64,000 nucleotides of DNA, from NCBI GenBank assembly GCA_022036555.1, contig CM039133.1:12413765-12477764 (forward strand), written 5' to 3'. The stretch's first letter is position 1, and every line of letters begins with the position of its first letter. Source of the stretch: Microstegium vimineum. Its lineage: Eukaryota; Streptophyta; Magnoliopsida; Poales; Poaceae. The notes below the pieces were generated by a model. The model was given only the letters and a program-made list of their open reading frames with translations, was not told the DNA's origin and did no database searches. Shown here one piece after another: positions 23,308-35,368 of the stretch. The translations under genes and the position numbers were made by a program.

Positions 23308-24797
23308 TGTGTATGCCGTGGAGTGTGAGAGCAAGAAGCAAGTAGCTAGCTAGCTTGCGGGAGCAATGAGTGCATTTGTGTTACTCTTTTCACTCATCTT
23401 GGTACGTACGCTTTTGAGTACTCCCTCCAGGATACTAGCTATGAATCCAATTAATATTATTTATACTTGCAGTACTCCATCATATAGATACTAGCTATAT
23501 GAATCCAATGGTGATATCTGTTTGTTATTAGTCACTGTTTTTTATTATCAATTTCATATGCTGCATTTATTAACTCATTACAAGCTAATGATTATGCTCT
23601 AGGTCCGTCCAATTATTTCATAGTTTCTTCAGTCTATTATTCATGCCATTCATGTATGTTTTCTTTCTATTCACATGTGAAAAATCTTGTTTTCTTAGTG
23701 TTTTACTCATGTTCTTCAAGTAAGTTCGCAATTCAGTCAATGCAGTTTCTTTTCAGTATTCAGGTTCCCTTGTAGAAAGTAATAGCTCAAGCAAATCATA
23801 GCCATCAAATTCTATTTTTTGTAACAATTATATAACTAAAAACTAGCTAGAAAAAGAAAAAACAAACCCTAGGATATAGGCCGGATGGCATCCATGGCGT
23901 CTGTCTTCTTGCGTCCTTGAGAATCATGAGGCAGAATCTAAGGCCCTGTTTTGCATGCCAATAAACAACTTTGGCTCCTTGCGACGTGTGTGGAGTTAGA
24001 AGCGATGAAACTAAAAATAGGGGTTGCACCTGTTCTTAGATCATTTTGAGAGAAGAGAGAAAAATAGTTCATCGCCGCAATGCACTAAGGAGTTAGATTC
24101 AGAACCATCCAAAGATCTACAAAACATGGCCTAAGCTATGTCAGTGTCGACTGTGACTGGTAACAAAGAACCAATACACAGTTCCAACATATCACAACCA
24201 ATCATGTTTCAAAGTTCCAAAACAAATAGATTTATCACCTCAAAAAATAACACATGCAAAATTAGTAGAAAAACTTTTCTAGACGTAAAACATAAAGGTT
24301 TTCCCTGTATTTATAATATTTTATAAAATAACAAATTCAATTACTATAGATATTCAAGGTGATCATAACTATTCAAGTCTAACTAAATGAGCGGCTCAGT
24401 GTTGCAATGTTTATTTTCTTATAGCTAGCAATGAAATTCCTTTGCTTAGAGACATGATTCGTACAACCATGCCGATAAATATAATGGTTAAGAGTTAACT
24501 GGCACTTTGAAGATCTCCAAGCTAAATGCCATGTGTTGCATATTATGTATTTACTTGCATTCAAATTAATTTATGCATGCGAGATATGTCTTTCTTAGGG
24601 GCACCACATGGTTGCATAATGTTTGTAGGTCACCTCCGTTGGAGGAGATGGGATGCAACTGTGGCTATGGGTGCAGATGAAACCAGGATGTCCCCCTTTA
24701 GCTCAGCATTGGAGGTGATGACCTACTGGAAGACCATGCTACCCAACTCGCCTATGCCATCCGCGATCCAGAAACACTTGAGCCCACACAAGATGGC

Positions 24798-25704
24798 TGA
24801 TTTTAGATGGGATTTTGATGCAAAAGAAGATGACAAGAAAGCCAAGCACAGATGGGATTTTGGCAAAAAAGCAAATGGCAAGAAGGCTGATTTTAGATGG
24901 GATTTTAATGCAAAACAAGATGACAAGAAAGCCAACCATAGGTGGGACTTTGCCACAGATGGAGATGAGAAGAAGGCTGATTTTAGATGGGATTTTGATG
25001 CAAAAGAAGATGACAAGATATCAAATCACAGATGGGATTTTGGCGCAAAAGAGGATGACAAGAAGGCCGATTTCAGATGGGATTTTGATGCAAAACAAGA
25101 TGAAAAGAAAGCCAATCATAGGTGGGATTTTGCCATAAATGGAGATGAAAAGAAGGATGATTTCAGATGGGATTTTGATGCAAAAGAAGATGACAAGAAA
25201 GCCAATCACAAGTGGAATTTTGGTACAAAAGCGGATGATAAGAAGGCCGATTTCAGATGGGATTTCGATGCAGAACAAGATGAAAAGAAAGCCAATCATA
25301 GGTGGGATTTTGCCACAAGTGGAGATGATAAGAAGGTTGATTTCAGATGAGATTTCAATGCAAAAGAAGATGACAAGAAAGCTAATCAAAGATGGGATTT
25401 TGGTACAAAAACATATGACAAGAAGGCCGATTTCAGATGGGATTTCGATGCAAAAGAAGATGACAAGGAAGCCAATCATAGGTGGGATTTTGCCACAAAT
25501 GGATATGACAAGAAGGCTGATTTTAGATGGGATTTTGATGCAAAAGAAGATGACAAGAAAGCCAACCATAGATGGGACTTTACCACAAAATCGAATGACA
25601 AGAAAGTAAATTTCAGATGGGATTTCGACGCAAAACAAGCTGAAGGGAAATCCAACAATAGATGGGATTTTGCCACAAAAGGAGATAATGAGAAAGCTAA
25701 TCAT
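24798..25704 (+). repeat. 45-bp coding tandem repeats (15-residue RWDF repeats) with a 180-bp higher order
   Basis: Twenty full units and a partial twenty-first alternate between the forms DFRWDFDAKEDDKKA and NHRWDFxxxxxDKKA. They also group in fours: the second unit of a group has WDFG (or a variant), the fourth WDFAT-G, giving a 60-residue, 180-bp superrepeat seen five times. RAFTIN-type BURP proteins carry comparable short repeats between signal peptide and BURP domain. Unit 13 has TGA in place of the conserved Trp codon. The minus strand is also open over long stretches here, a by-product of the repeat. Confidence 0.9.
25691..25704. repeat. Left target-site duplication of the 21.9 kb insertion
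   Basis: AGAAAGCTAATCAT occurs here and again at 47557-47570. The inserted DNA lies exactly between the two copies and begins with a T-run, the complement of a LINE poly(A) tail. Confidence 0.9.
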
Positions 25705-26140
25705 TTTTTTTTGAAAGATCCGGTTGCCCGACTTTGGTTAATTAAGGAGAAGAAGCATATAATCCGTTTACATGCGCGAGCGGCGCTCCCCAACACGGCC
25801 TAGGCTGTGCAGGGTCTAAAACAAAAGCTAATTACTCACTAACTATATTACCAACCATGAGAGGCCTGAGGCCCTTACATCCCGCCATGGACCAAATGTT
25901 TGCCATCTCTTTTATTTCCGCTAGCAGTGTATGCGCCGTCTTTCGTTCGCCCTGAAGACAACCCTGTTCCTCCTATTCCAAATGTTCCAAAGTGTCAAGA
26001 TCGTCATAGTGTGTTCTTTGTTTCCTCCTGTCTTAAAAGCTTGGTTGAAGCAATCTTGAAGCTTAGATTTGTCTTCCCAGTTTGTCTGCAATAGATTGGT
26101 GCAGCCACTCCAAGAGGCCACAAGGTGCCAAACCAGTCGG
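25705..26140 (-). mobile_element. LINE inserted in the BURP gene, 3' part
   Basis: On the minus strand this encodes the C-terminal end of an L1-type ORF2, including FHRLVWHLVASW and WNIWNRRNRVVF, followed by a 3' UTR and a poly(A) tail seen as T-run 25705-25712. Its upstream half lies at 47181-47556, on the other side of the nested LTR elements. It is in opposite orientation to the BURP gene and of a different family from the LINE at 20-23 kb. Confidence 0.8.
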
Positions 26141-28311
26141 TGAAAGTTCCTTGTGTGATTTTGGTAATTGAGTGACAACTTATGTGGACTAATATGTGTT
26201 TAATGTGAGACACACAGGTGATTTAGTCCTTAGGTACACAAGTGAGCAACCAATAAAGTCATGGTGGAGAGATGGCTTGTGCATATTGATGGTGCTCAAC
26301 TTGGTGATGAAGGAGTTTATTGTACATGGTACATGACATGGAGTCATGTGATCAAGGTGGAGAAGATTAAGATGAGGCTTGGCTTGATGGACCGGTTGCA
26401 AGTGTGAAGGGCAAGTGAGTGATGCTTGGCGCCGATAGACCAACGCAATGGTGAAGAGCAAGTGAGGTCAAGATCGATGAACCAACACGGTCACGTGATG
26501 ATATGGAGTGGATCATATCATTTGTGATAGGTTGGTGCGTATGTTGCATCAACATTGGAGAAGAAGATGAAATGGAATGCACAAGGCAAAGGTATAACTT
26601 AGAGCATTTCATTTCACCGGTCATAGAGGTTTAGAGAAGTGTTTGACCGGGTTGAGTTATAGGAAAAGCCGTACTATCAAGAGGGATGCATGGTAGACTA
26701 GCTTGATGAGGATAAGAGTGCTCAAGTTGCTAGTCTAGAGATGTTTGAGAGATGCGGCGCAAAACGTATACGTAGAAGAGTGCTTCGGTGGCTCTCTGCT
26801 GAGCCACCGGTACAACTGGTCTCCCACCAGTAGTACCGATGGGCACCGGTGGTACCGCTCAGCTCCCGGAGGGGTTTTCTCGCACGTGAGGGCACTTTGA
26901 AGATGTGCTGAAAAATGAACTACCGGTAGTACCGGTTGGCTAACTTTGTGCAACGGTCGGGAAGCTCCAACGGTCGGATTCCTTGGACCGGTAGTACCGG
27001 TGGTGCGTCGGGAGCTGCGGGAATAAATAGGCCGCCCCTTCCTTTGGGGCGGTGGTCACCCCCATTATTCCACTTCCACATCTGAGAAAAGGGTCTCAAG
27101 AGTGTCTCTATCTTCCTCCTTGCTCCTAGACTTCAATCCATGGTGGATTTGTGTGAGAGAAGTGAGATTAGAGAGAGGAGAGGACCGATCTACGTCTTGA
27201 GCATTCAGATTCCTCATCTCGCTGGTTTGCTTTGCATTTTTTGCTCTTGGATTCTTGGAATCCTAGCCGGCTAGGCATTCTTCATTTTTGCCCATGATTT
27301 GTTCATTTGTGAGGGCAATCAAAGTGTTTGTAATCCCCATTCGATCTTAGTGAAAACCTTGGGCACTCTTTGTGTGGGCCTCAAGGGAGAGGCAAGGAGG
27401 TGAAAGAGACTCCGACCTTTGTGGTCACCTTAACAACAAGGAGTAGGAACTCTAGTGTAGAGTTGCCGAACCTCGGTATAAATCGTGAGTCTCTTGTGCT
27501 TGATGTTGTGGAGATATCTTCGACTATCCTTTGCTATTGTGTTCTTCGTGTTCTTCCTCTCTCCCTCAAAGTTGATAGGTTGGGAAGGCCCGATCTACAA
27601 ATTGGTGAGGAATCAACCCAAGCAAAGTTCAACATCATCACCCTCAACCTCAAGGAGTGTGGGGAAAAGCTCGGATCCGGATTCAAAGCTCATTACGTTG
27701 AGATCCCGGAGCTACAGCGAGCCACCGGTAGTACCGGTCCTACTACCGGTAGTACAAATCAGTGGTTTGCCTTCTCTATTCACTAGCTTGTACTTATTAT
27801 TTCTTACTTGTGCTAGTGTTTAGTGGTTGCTTTAGTAACTAGTATAGCTTGTGTATCTTGCTAGTTACCTTCTTGCTTGTGTAGCATAAAAGTATCTCTT
27901 GAGTGGCTAATTGGCTTGTGTAGCCTTGTTAGTCGCATTGCTTAGTTTATGTAGCTAAGTAAGTTGAACTCTCTAGTTGACTTGTGTAGTCTTGCTAGAG
28001 AGCATTGCTAGTGAGCTTAGGTGCTTTGTGCTTTGCTTACTAGTATGTGTAGGAGCTCCCTTTGTGCTTAGAGTACTAGTTGCTTAGGTTTGTGTGACCT
28101 TACAACCTAGACTTGTTTAGGTGAGCTCCCTAGCTTGGCACCTTAGTGAGCTCAATTAGTATACTTTGCTAGGTTCTAAAGTTATAGATAGAGGGGTGTA
28201 GTCTTGGCTAGACCGATATTTTTAATTCCGTATTTGTTTCTGTTAGCCGTTGTGCTTAAGTTTTTAGAAAAGACTATTCACCCCTCTCTAGTCCGCCATC
28301 TCGACCCTACA
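26141..28311 (+). mobile_element. Element A, 5' LTR (about 2.17 kb)
   Basis: The LTR starts with TGAAAG at 26141. I end it at CTACA (28311), two bases before a primer-binding site TGGTATCAAAGC (28314-28325) that matches initiator-Met tRNA. The first roughly 350 bp recur at 33260-33611. U3 holds a cluster of ACCGGT/GGTACC palindromes (about 26800-27010) immediately before a TATA-like AATAAATA (27022-27029), and another cluster lies near 27720-27755. The right end cannot be verified because the 3' LTR is cut short. Confidence 0.75.
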
Positions 28312-28362
28312 AGTGGTATCAAAGCTTGGTCTCTCATTTGTGGTCTTTACCGACCCGAGAGG

Positions 28363-29985
28363 ATGACGACTTATGGGCTAGATGTTGAGTGCCCACACAT
28401 TTTTGATGGCACACACTTTGCACGGTGGAGAAATTGGATGGAAAATAATTACAATTTTATTTCTCCCAAATGTGGTGGATCGTGGATGTAGGTCTCTCTT
28501 GTGCAATTGAGAGAGAGGATGCAACTCAAGCACAAAAGAAGTGCCTACATCTCGATTTCCAAGCTACTAACATTCTCTACCATTCTATGAAAGATAATAT
28601 CTTTGGTGAGATAATGGACATGAAGAGCACTCATGAGATTTGGACCTACCTCATTGAAAAATATGAGACGGTTCCAAACAATGATAATGATGTGTCCAAG
28701 TTGGTGGCACATGAGGATGTTGAGCATGACCACAACTCGGTGATTGTGGAAGATTGCTCCACCTCATGATCAAGTGATGATGAAGATGATCTATCTACCA
28801 CAAGATAACTTGACAAGAAAGATGAAGGCCCAACATCAAGTGTTGATATTAATAATTCTACTCCAATCACACTTGATGATGATGATGCATGCTCAGGCTA
28901 TGAGAGTGATGTCTCCACAAGCTCTTCCACTTCATCACAATGCTACATGTCACATGGTGACACTAAGGTATTAATTGACAATATGATTGTAGATTGTGAT
29001 GACCCTAACTTTGAGCTTGTTTGTAGACTCACTAAAGCTTTAGAAAATGAGTTAAACAAAACAAAGAAATTAAAATATGAAAACTCTTTTCTAAAGAACT
29101 CATGTGAAGAATATAAGCACTTACTTGATGTTCTTAAATCTTCACATGAAGAACTAAAACTTGATCATGAGGAACTTCGTGTGTCTCATGAGGATTTAGT
29201 TCACAAACATGGCTCTCTAATTAATGAATTGCTAAATCTTAAAAATGAAGAGAGCTCATCACTTGGGTCAAATGATCAATCACATGTTGTTGCTAACCCT
29301 TGTGATGTAGGAAAGAAGAATGTATCCACCTCTTGTGATGATTTACTTAATGTGCCATGTTATTCAAATATAGATGCTTGTTATACTTCTATGTCTTGTG
29401 AGACTAATATTTTGAAGGAGAACAATGAGCTTAAAAGTGAATTGAAGAATATGAGCAACAAGCTAGAGAGGTGTTACACTTCCAAAGTCACCTTTGATCA
29501 CATGATGAACAATCAAAGAAGACATGGTGACAAGAGTGGAATTGGTTTCCACAAGGGCAAGGGCAAGAAGGAGAAGAAGCAAGAACCAAACAAGCTATCT
29601 CATTTCATGTGCTTCAAGTGCATGGGATGGGACATCTTGCAAATGCTTGTCCAACCAAGATTGCTCAAGCTAAGACACAAGTCAAGCCCCAAGTGCAATA
29701 CAAGATCAACCATCAAGATGGTGATTTGGGGATGACAAAGAAGAAGAAAACAAGAAGAGGTGGCAAAGCAAGAGCAAGGCATCCAACTCCTATTCAAGAT
29801 GCCAAGATGATGATGAACAAAGATCAAGAGAAGAATCATTTGGCTCACATCAAGTGCTACAAGTGTGATGATATGGGACACTTTGCCTCCAAGTGTCCTA
29901 CCAAGCTTGAGATGAAAATTCAAGCAAGAGAAAAGAGGCAAGACAATGAGAAGAAACATTTGAGCAAGGAAGAAAAGGCTTGATT
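28363..29985 (+). pseudogene. Element A gag, Copia type, degenerate
   Basis: The frames from 28363 read as a Copia gag: a FDGTHFARWRNWMENN start, a long coiled-coil middle (about 29000-29480), and CX2C-type zinc knuckles. These include CYKCDDMGHFASKCP (about 29858) and, just beyond in another frame, CYSCREKGHLANSCP (about 29997). The frame is lost near 28470 and again near 28765 and 29620. No protease, integrase or reverse transcriptase follows, so the element is gag-only and would depend on enzymes supplied by another element. Confidence 0.75.
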
Positions 29986-32900
29986 AAAAAGAGTTTGCTA
30001 CTCATGTCGGGAAAGGGGACACTTGGCTAATTCATGTCCCCTAGGTATGACTTCTAAGCCTATTTCAATTATTGATGATCATATGCTTATAAAGGATGGT
30101 AGTGGTACCTCTATGGTTTCTATTGCAAAACATCCCGCTATCCATACTAAGGCATTGCCTAAGTATGTTCCTCCTAACTTGAGAGGACCCAAACTAGTTT
30201 GGGTACCATCAACAAGTGGATGAATGTGTGTAGGTACCATTGGAATTGGAGACTTGATACAATGTGTTTTATATTGTTCATCATATGATTGAATAAAGTA
30301 GTGAAGACTAGTGCTATTCTCATCCCAATGCCAAGTCAAAAGATGAAGTCCAAATGCTACAACATACAAGTACATGATCAAGTTGTGGTGGCTCATTGGA
30401 TGATTTGAAGGCTTGCAAATATTCAAGTTGAAGCTTGCTAATGGATTGATCATGGTCTAAATAAGGTATATTTCTTGTTGATCAAGTTCATTTGGGTGTG
30501 TATAAGATATTTGAATTGGATATACACATAGTGTAGTGCATATGAGTTGCTTAAATTGGATATATATGTGCACTAGTTGCTTGCTATAAGATGTTTGAAT
30601 GGATTAAATGCTTAGTGATCAAGTTTGAGTTGATTTGAATGAATATGATCATGAGACTACTTTTAGTAAGAGGGTTTAATTGATATATGTCTTGTAAGAG
30701 TGTTCAAACAAGTTGGATTCAAATTTGGTTCAATTTGAAGAAGCATAGCTCAATTTCTCAACTCTTGTCAATCTTTCAAAATCTGAGCTAGCTGTGATCA
30801 TAGCCATGTTTGAGAGTTCAAATATACTTGGATTGGCTTGAAATTTGGTGTGCATGCTCTACACTTGTGTTATTAGTTGCTGTTTAAATTTCATGGGTAT
30901 TGGATAAGGGATACTTCGTTGTGGAGTGGATCTTGTCAACACATGTTCAACAATTTTCAGCATGTACCTAGGTGGAAAAATGTGAAATCTGGTAGCAATC
31001 TAGTGGTCCAATGAAGCTCAAATTTTTATGGCTGCTAGATGACACAGCGAAGCACATCTCCACCAAAATTCAAGGTTTGAGATATGATATATTCTTTGAA
31101 GAGTACAAAATCTGCCAGAAAAGTGACAAACATTGGATTGATTTAGAGTCACTCAAATTGAAAGGTCCTCAAGTTGGAATCATGCTTATAAGTGATTGAG
31201 GTACTTATGCTAGAATTGAGTACAAGGTTATTTGATTGTGGAGTGTTTTTGACACATGTTTAGTGCTCAAGATGAAGATCAATTAAACAAAGTCATTTCA
31301 ATTGAGTGTCAAGGGTGATTCTTGGAGAGAGGTCACTTCTCCCTTTTGTAGGGGCTTGCCGCCTTTTGTAGGTGAACCAAGGTTACTTGGAAGGCTAACA
31401 TAGAAGTGGTGATCTAAGAATCATGTGGAGATGCTTAGTTGAAAGCTATCAAAAGAATTGATCAAAACAAAAGCAAGCAACACCCAAAAGAGAGAGATTT
31501 ATGAATTTATCCTACAAGTATGTATCATGATATTCAAGGAGTATTATCTTCTACAAAGTGGTACTCTATCATGCAAGAAAATATCAAGAAATAAGCAAGT
31601 CAACCGCAACAAGAAAGTGCACTTGGTCATTAGTGGTTCTCAAATCATATGGGTGAAGATTGGTATTCAAATTGGTTATCAATTGGTCTTCACCAAGCTC
31701 TTAATTGGACTTCACATTGCTAATTGGAGATGAAATCTATATGACTATCCTCTACTCCAACATAGCAAAGGTGAAATTGTTTGACATATGCATACATCTA
31801 ATACTTAGGACTTGTTTAGTGCATATAGTCATACATAGTGCTCATTCATTGAAAATCAAATGAATTTTATGCTTATAGCCTACCATTATAGATTGATTGA
31901 GTTGTTTGATCTAGTGGTAGTACATGAGTTTGTTCATGAGCTAGTAAACCCAAGTACTTGATCTATTTTGGATTGCAATCAAGTGACAAGTACAACCTCT
32001 ATAAGATAACCGCTTAATGTGTGTGAAGAAGCTTAGAGAGGGTTTAAACCGGACTTGAAAGCTTATGCTATTTATTTTAGTTCAAGTCCAACATAGAAGC
32101 TCATGAAGATGAATCTAGTTCAAGCACAAGACAACTATGCAAATGGATATCAAGATATAATCTACAAATGGTATCTAGACTTATGCTAATCTTTCAAAGA
32201 GTATCAACTTTCATATTGGTACATGCAAAAGATGTATAGTTCTAGCATACTTGTGATGATCCACATTGAGTTAATTCAAATAATTCTACAAGTGGTAATC
32301 TCACAAGTGATATCCTACAAGCTAACAAGTGATCCTCAACTTTAAGTGATCAAATCATAGTTCTCTTACTTGCAAAGCTCATTTGGATGACAATTGCTTT
32401 GACCAAAGGGGAGTTGCCCTACTCAATGGTATAATGGTCAATGATCTTACATGAAGAGTCATTCCAATACAAATGTGTTAGTGTCCATCAAAAAGTATCA
32501 ACCATCTACCCTAGTGCAACCTTTACATCAATATGAACATACTTTTTATGGAAATTGATGACAAAGGGTGAGAGATTAGTGAACAAAGATATATTAGTGA
32601 ATGTACATGCATTAAGGGAAAGAGACATGGACATGGACAAGGGAACAAGACCAAAGGATCAAAGTCTTGGACTAAGAGACGCACACAAGTAGGGGGAGCA
32701 AGCTCATGAACTTGATTGATTGTATTTGATATGTGCATGTTCATGTGCTTGCTTACATATTGCATAAGTCTTATCTTTATATGCATGCTTGTGTGGTGTA
32801 TGCTAGTTATAGGATTTGAATGATGATTTGCTAACTAGCATGCATAGGTTGGTAAGCTAGATAGGTGTTCTAATAAGTGGTATCTAGAAACCTTGCTTAT

Positions 32901-33259
32901 AATGTTGATCTCACGGGGTTTCTAGTGTTTTTGTGCTATCTAGCTAACCATGGTGGTGCTAAGGATGAACTTCAAGTGGAACTACAATGAGTATCTTCAA
33001 AGGTTTATCCTATATCCCTTAGCATCACTTAGTAGTGCTAGCACTCCCATAATTTCATACTCATGCATGTGTGCAAAGCTTAATTCAAACCTTTGTGAGC
33101 ACACATGTAGGGGGAGCTATCACTACCAAGTCGGATCTTGTGGCATTTATCCAAATCATGGTATAGAGCTTAAATGATGGATAAATGGCATAATGTCCAA
33201 AATGATCTTAATTTCCATATCTTTGTAGAGTTGTCATCAATTACCAAAAAGGGGGAGAT
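29986..33259 (+). mobile_element. Element A, non-coding internal region and polypurine tract
   Basis: After the last zinc knuckle about 3 kb have no coding frame of note. The region ends with the polypurine tract AAAAAGGGGGAGATT (33245-33259) directly before the 3' LTR. This tract is nearly identical to that of element B. Confidence 0.65.
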
Positions 33260-33611
33260 TGAAAGGTCCTTGTGTGATTTTGGTAATTGAGTGACAACTT
33301 ATGTGGACTAATATGTGTTTAATGTGAGACACACAGGTGATTTAGTCCTTAGGTACACAAGTGAGCAACCAATCAAAGTCATGGCGGAGAGATGGCTTGT
33401 GCATATTGATGGTGCTCAAGTTGGTGATGAAGGAGTTTATTATACATGGTACATGACATGGAGTCATGTGATCAAGGTGGAGAAGATCAAGATGAGGCTT
33501 GGCTTGATGGACCGGTTGCAAGTGTGAAGGGCATGCGAGTGATGCTTGGCGCCGATGGACCAACGCAACGGTGAAGAGCAAGTGAGGTCAAGATCGATGA
33601 ACCAACACGGT
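33260..33611 (+). mobile_element. Element A, 3' LTR, truncated
   Basis: The sequence starts TGAAAGGTCC and parallels the first 350 bp of the 5' LTR at 26141, then stops after CCAACACGG and passes straight into element B internal sequence. The last three bases, GGT (33609-33611), are shared by both parents. Confidence 0.85.
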
Positions 33612-33845
33612 AATTGAGCTTCCGCGTCTTACTCCGATTATTATGAGAGAATATCATGAGGTACCCTAATTCCTTTTTATATCCATGAGTACCACGTTTT
33701 GTGGCTTGGCAAGGATGAGCAAGTATTGTTCAATTTCATTCACTAACCCTTGCTCATCCCATCCAAGTCACCTGAAATCCTAACCTTTCAATCTTATATC
33801 CATACTCAAGGAGTTATTGTCATCAATCACCAAAAAGGGGGAGAT
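33609..33845 (+). mobile_element. Fragment of a second element B copy (3' internal end with polypurine tract)
   Basis: These 237 bp match 45451-45687, the same length, and end in the polypurine tract before an LTR. The following LTR therefore has internal sequence on both sides. That is expected if two B copies once shared an LTR and most of the left one was deleted. Confidence 0.85.
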
Positions 33846-35315
33846 TGAAGAATCATGGCCCTAGTGGTTTCGGTGATTAACGAAAATTAGCGATTATTAT
33901 GGCTAACGTGTGTTTTGCAGAGGCTATGCGTAGCTTAGCCATAGTGATCTACATGAATGGGCATGAATGGTCATCACTTAGCCCTCAAGATGGATATCGT
34001 TTCGGATTTCAAAGAGACATGATGAAGACCCTAGAATGATAGGCCAAGTGCCATAAGGTGATGAAGGGCACTTAGAAATAGATAGGGCTTCTATTTTATC
34101 TTTGCCTGTACTATCAAGAGGGGTTGAGACTAGTAGCTTGACTTAGGAAAGCTTCATGACTTAGGTGTGGTGCACACTTGACTTCCTTAGCTCTAAGCAA
34201 GCCTATAGTGACCGTAAGATAGCCAAGAACTTCTTCCGAATTCATTGCGACGAAAAACGAAGTTGAAAAAGAAGTTTTCTCGGCGTCGGACGCTGATGTC
34301 AGGATGACGCAGCGTCCGTTGGCCGCCCAGAGGGAGCCCCTGAGTTTCAGAGGGCGTCGGACGCTGGCCATCGCCTAGGGTAGCGTCCATCGGCCTTCCA
34401 GTGGGCATGTTTTCAGAGGAATTCAGCAAGGGGCATCGGATGCTGGTTTACAGCGTCCGTCGAACTGTGCAGGAGCGTCCATCGCCCAAACCCTGTTTCT
34501 GAACTAGCTGTTGGGCAGGGCGACGGAGCATCCGTCGCCTAGGCGACAGAGCGTTCGTCGCCAACTTAAAGTGCCAGCCCGAGGCAGTTTTCTGGGGGGC
34601 TATTTATAGCTCCTCACCTTCTCTCCCACCTGGCCTTTGCTCATTTTCAGTTGCCGAAGTCTTTGAGAAGGTTGGGAAGAGAGCAAGAGCCCTAGAGAGA
34701 GAGAGAGAGAGTGATTCGCGAATCCATCCATCCTCTCCTCTAGTTCATCCAAGAGTTGAAGTGTGCATCCTCTAGTTGTAAAGCTTGAGTGAGTCAAGCG
34801 AAGATCGAGGCTTGTTACTCTTGGTGATCGACATCACCTAGACGGTCCGGTGGTGCTCGGAGGAAGGTGATCGCCGGAAGATTGTCGGCGGCCCTTCTCC
34901 ATCGACTTGTGATCGGTTGTGGGCAATTCACCGAGCCGGAGTGGCGAAGAATCAGCCCGTAGAGAGCACTCATCCCTTGCGCGAGATTGAGGGGGAGCTA
35001 TACCTTGCGAGGTGCTCCAACGAGGACTAGGGGGTGTCGACTCCTCGATACCTCGGCAAAACATCGTCGTGTCAAGCATCTCTTTCCCTAGCTCTTTTAC
35101 ACCACATTACTTTCTGCACTTGTCTTTCAATTCATACTAGAATTGTGTAGGAAGGTTTCGCTTTCTTTTGGCTTGCTGCCGCTTTCTAGCTAGGACACAC
35201 GATCGGTAGGCACTAGGGGGTTAATTGGCTCTTTATAGGTTCAATTCTTGTCTAGAAATTAAAAAGAGCCCAATTCACCCCCCCCCCCCCCGTCTTGGGC
35301 ATCTTGATCCTTTCA
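33846..35315 (+). mobile_element. Element B, 5' LTR (1470 bp)
   Basis: It runs from TGAAGAATC to CCTTTCA and is matched by 45688-47180. The primer-binding site TGGTATCGAAGC lies 2 bp beyond. U3 carries repeated GCGTCGGACGC/GCGTCCGTCGC palindromic motifs (about 34287-34565) just before the TATA box TATTTATAG (34601-34609). A poly-C run of about 14 lies near the right end. Relative to the 3' LTR some of these motifs are missing. Confidence 0.85.
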
Positions 35316-35368
35316 ATTGGTATCGAAGCAAGGTTGCTCTCAAATTAGGTTTTACCGCCTAGAGCAAG

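Noticed and set aside
25021..25704. Long minus-strand frame (227 codons, hydrophobic repeats)
   Set aside because: It is the antisense of the RWDF repeat; the 45-bp period without stops on the other strand opens it automatically.
24798..25704. Possible CRISPR-like or satellite array
   Set aside because: Units are contiguous, encode a regular protein repeat and have no unique spacers; the host is a plant.
27370..27823. Overlapping ORFs of 138 and 112 codons in the element A LTR
   Set aside because: They lie within the LTR, share no recognisable domain and read through palindromic repeats.
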